Assembly: GCF_030161615.1 (NCBI RefSeq)
Contig: NZ_BSUN01000001.1
Span: 1,612,001 to 1,676,000 of the forward strand
Direction of reading: 5' to 3'
Length of the DNA stretch: 64,000 bases
DNA from: Demequina litorisediminis
GTDB taxonomy: Bacteria > Actinomycetota > Actinomycetes > Actinomycetales > Demequinaceae
Made by a program: the position numbers and the translations under genes. The notes under the pieces were generated by a model, which did no database searches, was not told where the DNA came from, and worked only from the letters and a program-made list of their open reading frames with translations. Positions within the stretch are counted from its first letter, which is position 1. Every line of letters starts with the position of its first letter. Positions 19,451 through 28,656 of this stretch are shown piece after piece.

Positions 19451-19488
19451 CCAGATGAGACAAAATCCACCGCGGGGAGCGTGACGAG

Positions 19489-19538
19489 GGCCGATGCCCG
19501 GGGCGAGCGCCGTACGCGGCGCCGCCACGGCATCGGCC
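19489..19538. terminator. Inverted pair of the GGCCGATGCC motif, likely bidirectional terminator
   Basis: GGCCGATGCC (19489-19498) and its exact complement GGCATCGGCC (19529-19538) form 10-bp arms around a 30-nt GC-rich loop that has its own CGCCGTACGCGGCG hairpin. It starts 2 bp after the menB stop and lies between convergent DUF3048 and menB. The arms are copies of a 9-mer that is frequent across the window. Confidence 0.65.
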
Positions 19539-19539
19539 G

Positions 19540-20473
19540 TCAGAAGGCGTAGGGGAACCGCGTCCAGTCCGGGTCGCGGCGCTCCAGGAACGCGTCGCGA
19601 CCCTCCTGGGCCTCGTCCGTCATGTACGCCATGCGGGTCGCCTCGCCAGCGAACACCTGCTGCCCGGCGAGGCCGTCGTCCGCGAGGTTAAACGCGAACT
19701 TCAACATCCGAATCGCCTGCGGTGACTTGGTCGCGATGACCTTGGCGTACTCCAGCGCAGTGGACTCGAGGTCCGCGTGCGGGACGGCCTCGTTGACGGC
19801 GCCCCAGCGCTCCGCATCCGCGGCCGAGTACTCGCGCGCCAGGAAGAAGATCTCGCGCGCTCGCTTGTCGCCCACCTGGCGCGCCAACAGCGCCGAGCCG
19901 TAGCCCGCGTCGAACGAGCCCACGTTCGCGTCCGTCTGCTTGAACCGGGCGTGCTCGAGCGACGCGATCGACAGGTCCGCGACCACGTGCAGCGAGTGCC
20001 CGCCGCCCGCCGCCCAGCCGTTCACGGCGGCGATGGTGACCTTAGGCATCGTCCGCATGAGGCGCTGCACCTCGAGGATGTGGAGGCGGCCGCCATGGGC
20101 GGGGGCGTCTGCTGCGGAGCCCTCGTACAGGTAGCCGTCACGGCCGCGAATGCGCTGGTCGCCGCCCGAGCAGAACGCCCACACGTCGTCCTTGGGGGCC
20201 GGGCCGTTGCCCGTGAGGATGACGGCGGCGACGTCGGCGGTCATGCGTGCATGGTCGAGAGCGCGGTACAGGCTCGTCGACGGTCTGCGGGCGGAAGGCG
20301 TTGCGCACCTCGGGGCGGTTGAACGCGATGCGCACCGCGGGCAGGTCGCGCTCCGTGTCGCCGTCGCGCGCCACCCAGCGGTGATACGTGATGTCGCCGT
20401 CGGGGAAACCGTCGATGGCCCGCCACTGCTGGGCGTCGAAGGTCGTGGAGACGGAGGCGGGAACGGAACTCAT
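19540..20473 (-). CDS. menB: 1,4-dihydroxy-2-naphthoyl-CoA synthase
   Basis: 310 aa after repair; crotonase-fold enzyme that closes the second ring of the naphthoquinone. Motifs: VRIAFNRPEVRNAFRP, the oxyanion-hole region DDVWAFCSGGDQRIRGRDGY, NGWAAGGGHSLHVVADLS and the actinobacterial C-terminus RDPDWTRFPYAF. One +1 insertion at 20270-20274 breaks TVDE-LYRALDHARM. TACGCT lies 6 nt before the ATG, so the start is leaderless. It is divergent from menC. Confidence 0.95.
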
Positions 20474-20678
20474 ACGGTCAGCGTATCCGTGCGCCCCTCC
20501 GCATTTTGAACCGATCTGGGACCCGACACGCCGGCTGTGACGGGTGACAAGGGCCGATGCCCCGGCGCGTCGAGCGCGGAGTGGTTCAAACTGCGGGGGT
20601 GGCGGGGGCTGCGGGGCTGCGGGGGCTGGGGCGGTTGCAGCGGGAGAGAGCGGGGCGGACCGGCCGTAGGCTGAGCCC

Positions 20679-21569
20679 ATGGAGTTCCGACCCTTCGCCG
20701 TCGAACTCTCCACCCGTTTCCGCTCCACCTCGCGCCGCAGCGGCGTGCTGATCCGCACCCGCGACGAGGCCGGCCGCGACCACTGGGGTGAGTACTCGCC
20801 GTTTCCCGATTACGACGCCGAGCGCTCCTCGCGCTGGTGGCGCGCCTCGCTCGAGGCGGCCCGAGGCGAGTGGCCTGCACTCCTCCGTGACAGCGTGGCG
20901 GTCAACGCCATCGTCCCGCTGGTGGACCCCGAGGCCGCGCGCGACTACGCCACCCGCAACGGCTGCACCACGGCCAAGATCAAGGTGGGCGGCGGCTCGG
21001 ATCTTGCCGCGGACATCGCCCGTGTCGAGGCGGTGGCCGATGCCCTGGGACCCGTCGGTGCTCTGCGCGTCGACGTCAACGGCGGTTGGGATCTCGACGA
21101 GGCCGCACGGTGCCTGCCGCTGCTAGACCGCGCCGCACGCACGGGCGGCGCGGCGGGGCTTCAGTATGCGGAGCAGCCCGTCGCGTCGGTCGCCGACATG
21201 GCGGCGCTGCGCAGGCGAGTGGACGTGCCGATCGCCGCGGACGAGTCCATCCGCATCCCCGGCAGCGCCGACGCCGTGATCGCGGCCGATGCCGCCGACG
21301 TCATCATCCTGAAGGCGCAACCGCTGGGCGGGGTGCGTCGTGCCCTCGAGATCGCCGACAGCGTGGGTGAACTGCCGTTGGTCGTCTCCAGCGCGATGGA
21401 GTCGTCGGTGGGCCTCGCCGCAGGGGTCGCGCTGGCGCTGGCACTCCCGCGTGAGCCGCTCGCCTGCGGCCTGGGCACCGGTGCGTTGCTCGCCACCGAC
21501 ACCGTGGCGAAGACCTGGCTTCCCGTCGACGGACGCATGGGCGTCCAGGACCTTGAGGTGATCGTGTGA
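20679..21569 (+). CDS. menC: o-Succinylbenzoate synthase
   Basis: 296 aa, enolase-superfamily dehydratase making o-succinylbenzoate. The catalytic Lys pair is in [10 protein letters not shown] and [10 protein letters not shown]; metal ligands fit [17 protein letters not shown] and IAADESIR. The frame is intact. TAGGCT at 20667-20672 precedes the ATG by 6 nt (leaderless). The TGA stop overlaps the menD GTG start by 4 bp. Confidence 0.94.
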   Translation: MEFRPFAVELSTRFRSTSRRSGVLIRTRDEAGRDHWGEYSPFPDYDAERSSRWWRASLEAARGEWPALLRDSVAVNAIVPLVDPEAARDYATRNGCTTAKIKVGGGSDLAADIARVEAVADALGPVGALRVDVNGGWDLDEAARCLPLLDRAARTGGAAGLQYAEQPVASVADMAALRRRVDVPIAADESIRIPGSADAVIAADAADVIILKAQPLGGVRRALEIADSVGELPLVVSSAMESSVGLAAGVALALALPREPLACGLGTGALLATDTVAKTWLPVDGRMGVQDLEVIV

Positions 21570-23230
21570 GCCATCCGTCCGCCGAGTTTGCCCGCGAGTA
21601 GTGGCATCCCTGGTGCACAGCGGGGTGCGAGAGTTCGTCTTGTGCCCCGGCTCGCGGTCGGGTCCGCTCGCGCATGCGCTCGCGGAGGCCGGCGCCGACA
21701 ATCCGCCGCTGGGAGCACCAGGCGTCGACCTGCACGTGCGGATCGACGAGCGTTCCGCCGCGTTCTTGGCGCTGGGACTCGCCCGCGGAGCCGCCGCATC
21801 TGGCCAGCCGCGCGCCGTCGCCATCGTCACCACGTCGGGCACCGCCGTGGGCAATCTGCTGCCTGCGGTGATGGAAGGCTCACCATGCGGGTGTGCCGCT
21901 GGTGCTTCTCACCGCGGACAGGCCGGGCGAGTTGCGCGGTGTGGGCGCGAACCAGACCACGGACCAGGTGGGCATCTTCGGCACGTTTGTCAGGTGGAGC
22001 GCCGATGCGGCCGCCCCCGCCGCGGGGGACGAGCCCGGGCGTGCGGCCAGGTTGGCGATGCGGGCCGTCGCCGTCGCGCTCGGCGACCCCGCGCGCGACG
22101 ACATGACGGGGACGCCTGGCCCCGTGCACCTGAACCTCGAGTTCCGTGACCCCCTCGGCCCCGACAACGGCGTGTGGGACGACGTCCCGCTGGTGGAGCC
22201 GCACCCGTCGAGCGGCGCATACGGTATCCCGGTGGCGGACTCGCCCGCGCCGCTGCCCGAGGTCGAGCGCGGCATCGTGATCGCGGGCGATGGTGCGGGA
22301 GACGTGGCGCGTCGCGTCGCGGAAGCTCACGGGTGGCCGCTCCTGGCTGAACCCACGTCAGGCGCGCGGTCGGGCGACGCATGCGTACCCGGCTACCTTG
22401 ACCTTCTGGCGTCCGATGCAGGCGCCGCGTTGGCGCGCCAGGTTCACCAGGTGGTGGTCATCGGCCGCCCCACCCTGACCCGTCAGGTGCAGCGCCTCAT
22501 CGCCGATGCCCCGGCGCTCATGGTCGCAGGCCACGGTGCCCGCTGGCGCGAGGCGCCGCGCCATGCGGAGCGCGTGCTGCGGACGGTGCCCGCGGTGTGG
22601 ACGAGCCGTGCGGACGGCACTTTGTCGCTGGGGGATTCGCAGTGGCTCGGAAGGTGGCATGCCGCGGCGGCGCAGGTGGCTCCGCGTGAGCGCGGGTGGG
22701 ATCGCGACGCGATTGCGGAGGCGTTCCTCGCGGCGCTCGCTCCCGGCGACCTCGCGTTCGTGGGCTCATCGGGAGCCGTCCGCGCCGTGGATCGGGTGGC
22801 GCCCGCCTGGCGGCCTGGCGACGCGCCGGTGCTGGTGGCGAACCGCGGCCTCGCGGGGATTGACGGCACCGTATCGACGGCGGCGGGCATGGCGCTCGCG
22901 GCCGGGCGGCCCGTCCTGGCGCTCATGGGAGACGTGACGTTCCTGCATGACGTGGGAGGGCTGCTGGTGGGTCCGCGTGAGCGCAGGCCGCGCCTGAGGG
23001 TCATCGTGATCGACGACGGGGGCGGCAGCATCTTTGGTGGTCTCGAGCACGCGGCTGCGCCCGCCGCCAATGTGGAGCGCGTGTTCACGACCCCGCATGG
23101 CGCGGATCTGGGTGCGCTGTGTGCGGGTTACGGCGTGAAGCACACCCGCGTCACCAACGCCGATGCCCTGGCGAAGGCGCTGACGGCGCCGCCGACGGGC
23201 ATCGAGGTGGTCCAGGCGAAGCTGCGCTGA
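21566..23230 (+). CDS. menD: SEPHCHC synthase
   Basis: About 554 aa after repair; thiamine-diphosphate enzyme joining 2-oxoglutarate to isochorismate. N-terminal block [23 protein letters not shown], catalytic Glu region [29 protein letters not shown], and the ThDP/Mg motif [14 protein letters not shown] with [11 protein letters not shown]. Two breaks: near 21598, AFARE-?-VASLV needs one restored base (AGCTA written AGTA is the simplest reading), and +1 at 21876-21880 ([12 protein letters not shown]). The AGCT at 22325 is unaltered. It ends the menC-menD unit, followed by a long palindrome. Confidence 0.93.
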
Positions 23231-23253
23231 GCGCTCCGCGCACCCCTCTCGGC

Positions 23254-23320
23254 TGCCGCACATGGCCCCATTTGCGGCACTTTAGGCCCGAACGTGCCGC
23301 AAATGAGGCCATGTGCGGCA
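23254..23320. terminator. Long near-perfect palindrome between convergent menD and an MDR dehydrogenase (CATTTG element, copy 3)
   Basis: Arms 23254-23280 and 23294-23320 match over 26 of 27 positions (TGCCGCACATGGCC...). The 13-nt loop TTTAGGCCCGAAC resembles the loops of the elements at 3694 and 19419. It stands 24 bp after menD and 28 bp after the convergent dehydrogenase, a position suited to a bidirectional terminator. Confidence 0.85.
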
Positions 23321-23347
23321 CGGGGAGGACGGGGTGGAGCCCAGGCG

Positions 23348-24310
23348 TCAGTCGACGCTGAGGACCACCTTGCGCTGGCCAGGACGAGGCTGGCATGCGG
23401 CCGCGAAGGCGTCCTGCACCCGGTCGATGGGCACCACGTCGGTGACGATCCGCGGCGCAAACTCCGGGTTGGCGATGAGGTAGTCCTGGGCGCGTTCGAG
23501 CATGGCGCGGTGATGGGTCGTGACGCCCGTGACGAGCGTCCCGCCGCGGCGGAAGAACGCTCGCATCGGCAGCGCGTACCAGTCGTCGTCAGGCACCCCG
23601 AATGCCACCACGGTGCCGCCGGGCGCGACGGCGTTCATGGCATCGGCCACGGTCGCGGACTGGTGGCCCACCATCTCGATGATGATGTCGGGCCGGTCGG
23701 CATCGGCGATGCCCGCGGCCCAGACGCGGGAGTTTTGCTGCACCAGGGCGTCGAACGGGAGTCCCTCGGCGTCTGCCCGGCGGTCAAGGGGGTCGATGCC
23801 GGTGATGCGGCCCGCGCCCAAGTCATGCGCCAGCACGGACGTCATCAGGCCGAACGGCCCCACGCCCACAATGCCCACCGAGCGGCCGTCGAGCGGCCCC
23901 AGGCGGTCAAAGACCGTGAAGAGGCAGGCGACGGACTGCGCGACGGTGGCGAGCGCATCGGACGTCTCCATCCGCACCTTCGAGACCTGATCGCCGCGGG
24001 TGACGAACACCCCGCGCAACGCGTCCCAGTTGGACGCCCAGCCCACCACGCGGTCGCCCGGCGCGAAGTCCATATGCGCGCTGGCGAGGACCACGCCCAC
24101 GACCTCGTGCATCGGCCTTCCGGGCTGACCGGGACCGCCAGCAGGGACGAGAGCCCCGCGGGCAAACGGCAGGTCGGAACCGCACACCGCCCCCGCGGTC
24201 AATCGCACGATCAACTCGCCGGGCTCGGGCGACGTGGGCACGGGCACCTCGACTCGCTCAAAGCGGTACGGCGCGGTCAGACGGTAGGCCCAGGTGGTGT
24301 CGACGCTCAT
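23348..24310 (-). CDS. MDR-family (zinc-type) alcohol dehydrogenase-like oxidoreductase
   Basis: 320 aa. GroES-like N-domain with TAGAVCGSDLPFARG, which keeps the Cys and the following acidic position of the zinc-dependent family. The Rossmann domain has VGIVGVGPFGLMTSVLAHDLGAG and a GxDPxDRR end of strand 2. No structural-zinc cysteine loop is visible. It probably oxidises or reduces a small alcohol or polyol with NAD(P); the substrate is unknown. TACCGT lies 6 nt before the ATG (leaderless). Intact frame, no AGCT. Confidence 0.82.
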   Translation of the reverse strand: MSVDTTWAYRLTAPYRFERVEVPVPTSPEPGELIVRLTAGAVCGSDLPFARGALVPAGGPGQPGRPMHEVVGVVLASAHMDFAPGDRVVGWASNWDALRGVFVTRGDQVSKVRMETSDALATVAQSVACLFTVFDRLGPLDGRSVGIVGVGPFGLMTSVLAHDLGAGRITGIDPLDRRADAEGLPFDALVQQNSRVWAAGIADADRPDIIIEMVGHQSATVADAMNAVAPGGTVVAFGVPDDDWYALPMRAFFRRGGTLVTGVTTHHRAMLERAQDYLIANPEFAPRIVTDVVPIDRVQDAFAAACQPRPGQRKVVLSVD

Positions 24311-24375
24311 GCTCGGACGGTAATCGTCGCTCCCCGCGTGCGCATGGGACCGAAGGCCGGGGTCGAGGGCGCGCC

Positions 24376-25029
24376 TCAGCCGTGGCGCCTGGCCACCAAC
24401 ACGGAGTCCCGCCACAGCCGCTCGTGGCCACCCTCGCCCCACGTGACGCGCTCGCGCACGGACGCGGAGACCTCCCACAGATCGCGGTCGAGGACATCGG
24501 CCACGTCCTCCGCGGCGAAGGCGGCGTCGGCGAGGTCGGGGTGATCGACGGCGTGCGGATCGGTCGGATGGTGGCCCACCACCAGCAACCTGCCGCCTGG
24601 CGCGACCGCGGCAGCAAGGGTCTCCACCAGCCACCGCCCGCCCTGAGCGGGGTGGGTGTACATCGAGGACACGAGCTCCCACGGGCCGTGGTGGCCGATG
24701 ACCTCGTCGAGCGGGGCATCGGTGAACGTCACATGCGCCGCGACGCCCGACGACTCCGCATGCACCTGTGCGCGCGCCAGCGCCGTCGCGGACAGGTCCA
24801 CCCCGGTGACGTGCCATCCCTGGGTGGCGAGCCACACGGCATCGGCGCCCTCGCCGCACCCCACCTCCAGGGCCGATGCCGGGGCCAGGTTTTCCGCCTC
24901 GTCCACCAGGGGGGCGTTGGGCTGGCCCGACCACAGCGCCTCGCGCTCGCGGTACTTCTTCTCCCACGACGCGCGGGAGAAATCCGCCATGGGTTCGGCG
25001 TGCGTGTGTGCGTGCTCCGTGTGGGTCAT
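24376..25029 (-). CDS. Class I SAM-dependent methyltransferase
   Basis: 217 aa. The His-rich N-terminus (MTHTEHAHTHAE) is followed by a TehB-like methyltransferase fold: WEKKYREREALWSGQPN, SAM-binding motif ALEVGCGEGADAVWLATQG, the acidic residue in VTGVDLSATAL, and motif IV region ELVSSMYTHP. The substrate is unknown. The ATG at 25029 has GGGAGG upstream. It is not MenG, which has different motifs. Its AGCT at 24670 is unaltered. Confidence 0.82.
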   Translation of the reverse strand: MTHTEHAHTHAEPMADFSRASWEKKYREREALWSGQPNAPLVDEAENLAPASALEVGCGEGADAVWLATQGWHVTGVDLSATALARAQVHAESSGVAAHVTFTDAPLDEVIGHHGPWELVSSMYTHPAQGGRWLVETLAAAVAPGGRLLVVGHHPTDPHAVDHPDLADAAFAAEDVADVLDRDLWEVSASVRERVTWGEGGHERLWRDSVLVARRHG

Positions 25030-25129
25030 GGTGCCTCCCGTGCGCATGCGCCGTCGCGGCGTTCCCCTCATTGTGCCCATCGGGCGCCCGCCTCGCGAGA
25101 GAGAGACAGGCTTGGGTACGTTCGATGAC

Positions 25130-25765
25130 ATGAGAATCTCGGGGGCTCGTGGAGTCGTGTTGGCGGTCGTGGCGGGCCTGGTGCTCGCCGGATGTTCAGG
25201 GGACGGCGGCGATGAGGTGGACGCCACCGGCGCGCCGACGTCGAGTGCCGCGGCGACCGCCGCGCCGTCCCAGGAGGAGCAGGAGCCCGATGCGGGGGAG
25301 TCGTCCACCGACGCGGACGCGGGTGACGACGGCGCCTCCGGCACTGATGGAGGCTCCGGTGCCGACGCGGGCGACTTCTGTGCGCAGTACAACGAGGTCA
25401 GGGACTTCGGGATGTCCGCGGACAGCATGGATACGAGCGACATCGACGGTGCGCTCGCGTCGCTCGATGAGGCGCGCGCGACGCTGACTGGCCTCGACGT
25501 CGACGGCGAGGTGGCCGATGCTCGCGACACGATCGTCGCATCGCTGGACTCCGTGGCCGGAGCCATGGAGGACCTCCAGGAAGCGATCCCGGAGGGTGTC
25601 GACATCACCGACCCCGACTACACGGACCTCACCGAGGAGGAGATCGAGGCGCTCGCGAGCTTCGACTTCACCGGCTACATGGAGGCGATTACCCAAGCCA
25701 CGGGCGAGGACTTCATTGCCGCGGCAGGAGTGCTCGAGCAGTACGCCTCCGAGGAGTGCGCGTAG
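25130..25765 (+). CDS. Acidic lipoprotein of unknown function
   Basis: 211 aa. Lipoprotein signal with lipobox VLAGC, then a long Ser/Ala/Asp/Glu low-complexity linker (about residues 22-80), then a helical acidic domain with two cysteines (DFCAQYNE near the start, SEECA at the very end) that could form a disulfide. I do not recognise the family. TACGTT lies 7 nt before the ATG (leaderless). The single AGCT near 25650 is unaltered and the frame is intact. Confidence 0.78.
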   Translation: MRISGARGVVLAVVAGLVLAGCSGDGGDEVDATGAPTSSAAATAAPSQEEQEPDAGESSTDADAGDDGASGTDGGSGADAGDFCAQYNEVRDFGMSADSMDTSDIDGALASLDEARATLTGLDVDGEVADARDTIVASLDSVAGAMEDLQEAIPEGVDITDPDYTDLTEEEIEALASFDFTGYMEAITQATGEDFIAAAGVLEQYASEECA

Positions 25766-25794
25766 CGCCGGTTCCAGTGACGGGCCGGCTGGCG

Positions 25795-27055
25795 TTACAT
25801 CTGGCCGAGCGCGCGGCGCATGGGCTCGAGCGGCCTCCGACTCGGCCCACTCGGCGCCCGCCTCGCTCGCTGCGACGATCCCGCAACCAGCAAAGAGCCG
25901 TAGGCGGGTGGGGTCGTCGGCGGAGATCTCCGCCGAGCGCAGCCCGATGCACCACTCGCCGTCCCCGGCGGCGTTGATCCAGCCCACGGGGCCCGCGTAG
26001 CGCGCCCGGTCCAGGCCCTCGAGTTCGTCGATGACTCGCGCCGCCGTCAGCGTCGGCGTCCCACACACGGCGGCCGAGGGGTGCAGTTCACGAATGAGTT
26101 CCAGCGCGGACGCGTTGTGGCTGAGCACGCCGGTGACGTCGGTGGCGAGGTGCATGACGTTGGGAAGGTGCAGGACCGAGGGCTCCTCGGGCACGTTGAC
26201 CGAACCGCAGTGCGCCTCGAGGACGTCGCGCACGGAGCGCACCGCGTACTCATGTTCCTCGCGGTCCTTGGACGAGCGTGCGAGCGCGGCGGCATGCGCG
26301 AGGTCGGCGGTCTCGTCGCCCGTGGGGCGAATCGTGCCCGCCAGCACACGCGACGTGACGAGACCATGGTCCACGCGAGCCAGCAGGCTCGGGCGTCGCG
26401 CCCACCAGTCCGTCGACGGCGAACGTCCAGCAACTCGGATAGTCCTCGGCGAGGCGCGCCAGGATGGCACGCGTATCGAGCGGGGCCGATGCCGTGGCCT
26501 CCACGGCCCGCGCCAGCACCACCTTGTCGAGTTCACCCGCGCCGATGCGCGCGACAGCCTGGGTGACGGCGGCCTCCCAGGCCGAGCGGTCGCCAAGGTC
26601 GACGGTGACCGCGGGCAAGGGGTGACGGGCAGCGGGTCCGCGGTGGCGTCCTCGAGGTCGGGCATCGCGGTCGCGCCGTCCTCCGAGATGACGGTGAGCC
26701 AGGCACTGTCGCCGCGCAGCCCCAGCACGTAGCGCGGGACGATCAGCACGCCGCCCGCCGCCGAGGAGTCGGCGAAGGCGAACGATCCGAAGGCGATCAG
26801 GCCGGTGCCGGGCTGGTGGACGTCGTCGCGCACCACCGCGTGCCGGGTGACGCGACGCCACCAGGCATCGGCCTCATCGATGCGATGCGTGCCGGCGGTG
26901 TCGAGGCGCGCGACCTCGCCCCAGGCCACCATGCCCTCGCCGCGACGCACCCATGAAATACCTGGTTGTGGCAGGCGAGAGAGGAGGTCGCCGGGGTGCT
27001 CGATCTCGACCGTGCGGACCGTCAGCGGACCGGGGGTTCCTGCTTGGACACTCAC
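25795..27055 (-). CDS. menF: Isochorismate synthase
   Basis: About 420 aa after repair; chorismate-binding enzyme that isomerises chorismate to isochorismate, the first menaquinone step. Motifs: GAGELDKVVLARAVE, TFAVDGLVGATPE, VLAGTIRPTGDE, SSKDREEHEYAVRSV, and the C-terminal block AGPVGWINAAGDGEWCIGLRSAEI. Breaks: +1 at 26395-26399 (TPE-LLARV), one missing C at 26619-26622 (VTP-LPAV), and one near 25835 just before LEPMRRALGQM. The GTG start at 27055 has TACCCT 6 nt upstream (leaderless). Confidence 0.92.
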
Positions 27056-27099
27056 CCGACGAGGGTACGCCGCGTCGTGGCCTGTGCCCGACCCGGGGG

Positions 27100-28359
27100 C
27101 TACGAGCGGATCCCGAGCCGCCTGAGGTGCGCGTTCGCGAACCTGCCGTCGACGTCGAGGGCGTCGAACAGCAGCCGCGCCTGGGCGAGCCTGCGGGTGA
27201 GCGGCTGCCACGGCATCGGCCGTCATGGTGTGCACCTTGCCCCAGTGCGGCCGCGCGCCAAACGGCGCGAGCGCCTCCTCGATGCGGGGCGTGAGCGCCG
27301 CCACCTCGGCGGGACGGTTCCGCCACGTGAAGTGGATGGCAAGCGTGTCGCGTCCGAACGCCCCCGACAGCCACAGACGGTCCGCGGCCAGCGTGCGCAG
27401 GTCGGTCACGAGCAGGTGCGGCGCGATGTCGCCGGCCATCGCGCGGACGGCGAGAAGCGCATCGGCGCCATCCTCGAGCGCCACGAAGTACTCGGTCTGA
27501 ATCTCATCGCCATTGGACGGCGTGTGGTCCAGGCGGAAGTGGGGCAGTCGCTCAAGCCAGGGGCCCTCGACTCCGCCGCGCACGGTGAGCCTGGGCAGGG
27601 TCGGCGCCCACGAGTCCTGACTCCTCGGGGTGCTCGAGCCGCGAGCCGAGCCACTGCGGCCCCGGCGCGTCCCCGGCACCGATCCTGGTCTTGCGCCATA
27701 CCTGCTGGACGGTGTCCTCGTCCCACGTCGTGAACGCGCTCACGGAGTAGCCGGCACCCATCACGCCAGGAAGGTCATCGAGGAGCGCCTTCCACGGCAG
27801 GCCGCGGTAAACGTCCTGACGCACCGCGTACGTCGGCTGGATGTCGAGCGTCACACGCACCACGACGCCGTACGCGCCGAGCCCCACCGGCAACGCGTCG
27901 AAGCCGTCCTGGCCCCGCTCCATCGTGCGTAGCGCGCCCCGTGAGCCGACGTACGTGAGACCCGCGACGGCATCGGACAGGCAGCCGTGGGTGACGCCGG
28001 AACCGTGCGTGCCGGTCGCGATGGCGCCGCCGACCGAGATGTGGGGCAGTGACCCCATGTTGTGGAGCGCCCAGCCTCGTTCGTGGAGCCATGCGGCAAG
28101 CACGCCGTAGCGCACCCCCGCGCCCACGGTGACGGTGCGTGCGTGCTCATCGATGACAGGGTCGGCGGGGATGCCCGTGACGGTGATGAGGGTGCCGGGG
28201 GTGTCCGCGAGGTCATTGAAGGCTGTGCCGGGTGCCGAGCGCACGGACGGGGCCGGTGGTGCTACCCAGCACGTCCTCGACCTGGGCGATGCTCGTCGCC
28301 TCGATGATGTCCTTCGCGCCGAAGGTGTGCGTGCCAGCCCATGTCGCGCCGATGCTCAT
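27100..28359 (-). CDS. FAD-linked oxidase of the alditol oxidase / aldonolactone oxidase family
   Basis: About 418 aa after repair, the same length as streptomycete alditol oxidase. It has the covalent-FAD histidine context RALGTRHSFND, the PP-loop SLPHISVGGAIATGTHGSGV, and the C-terminal substrate-site motif ARPHWGKVHTM ending in RFANAHLRRLG. It should oxidise a polyol such as xylitol or sorbitol, or an aldonolactone, with release of peroxide. Breaks: 28220-28224 (TRH-SFND), near 27620 (before DSWAPTLP), and 27188-27192 (HPQ-LAQAR). TAGGCT is 6 nt before the ATG at 28359 (leaderless). Confidence 0.85.
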
Positions 28360-28656
28360 GCGGCCAGCCTAGGCGGCACCCGGCATCGGCTGGCCATGCC
28401 TGCGCCCCGCTGCACCCCAGGCGACATGCGACGACGGCATGAGCGCTGACGTTCCTACGGGGAGGAGCGGAACCGGGCGAGGGAACAGCGGCGAGGGCCG
28501 AGGCGTTGGCTCGGAAACGGTGCGGCACGAAGGGCCTGGGACCAGGGTCCTTGGGACGAAGGTCCCGATTTACGCAACGCGTCAGTTGCGTTTTATGTGC
28601 GGGAACCAGGGCATTTATGTGCACGGGCACCCCTTGACACCGCGTAGGCTGTGTGC
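28360..28656 (+). other. Intergenic region upstream of the geranylgeranyl reductase-like gene
   Basis: About 300 bp without a convincing gene. It holds the leaderless promoter of the alditol-oxidase-like gene on the minus strand. On the plus strand there are nested hairpins: GGGACC...GGTCCC arms around 28550-28569, and ACGCAAC-GTTGCGT at about 28572-28592 followed by TTTTA, which looks like a terminator or attenuator. A TAGGCT box follows at 28645-28650. The hairpins suggest leader control, but no riboswitch family is recognised. Confidence 0.45.

Noticed and set aside
25196-27679. An 827-aa fusion of the alditol-oxidase-like protein with isochorismate synthase
   Set aside because: The open frame between them arises from insertions in the oxidase. 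After repair the oxidase stops at 27100 and menF begins at GTG 27055.
28631-28650. TTGACA at 28634 as the -35 box for the geranylgeranyl reductase-like gene
   Set aside because: It is only 5 nt from the TAGGCT box, far short of the 16-18 nt needed; the match is probably accidental.
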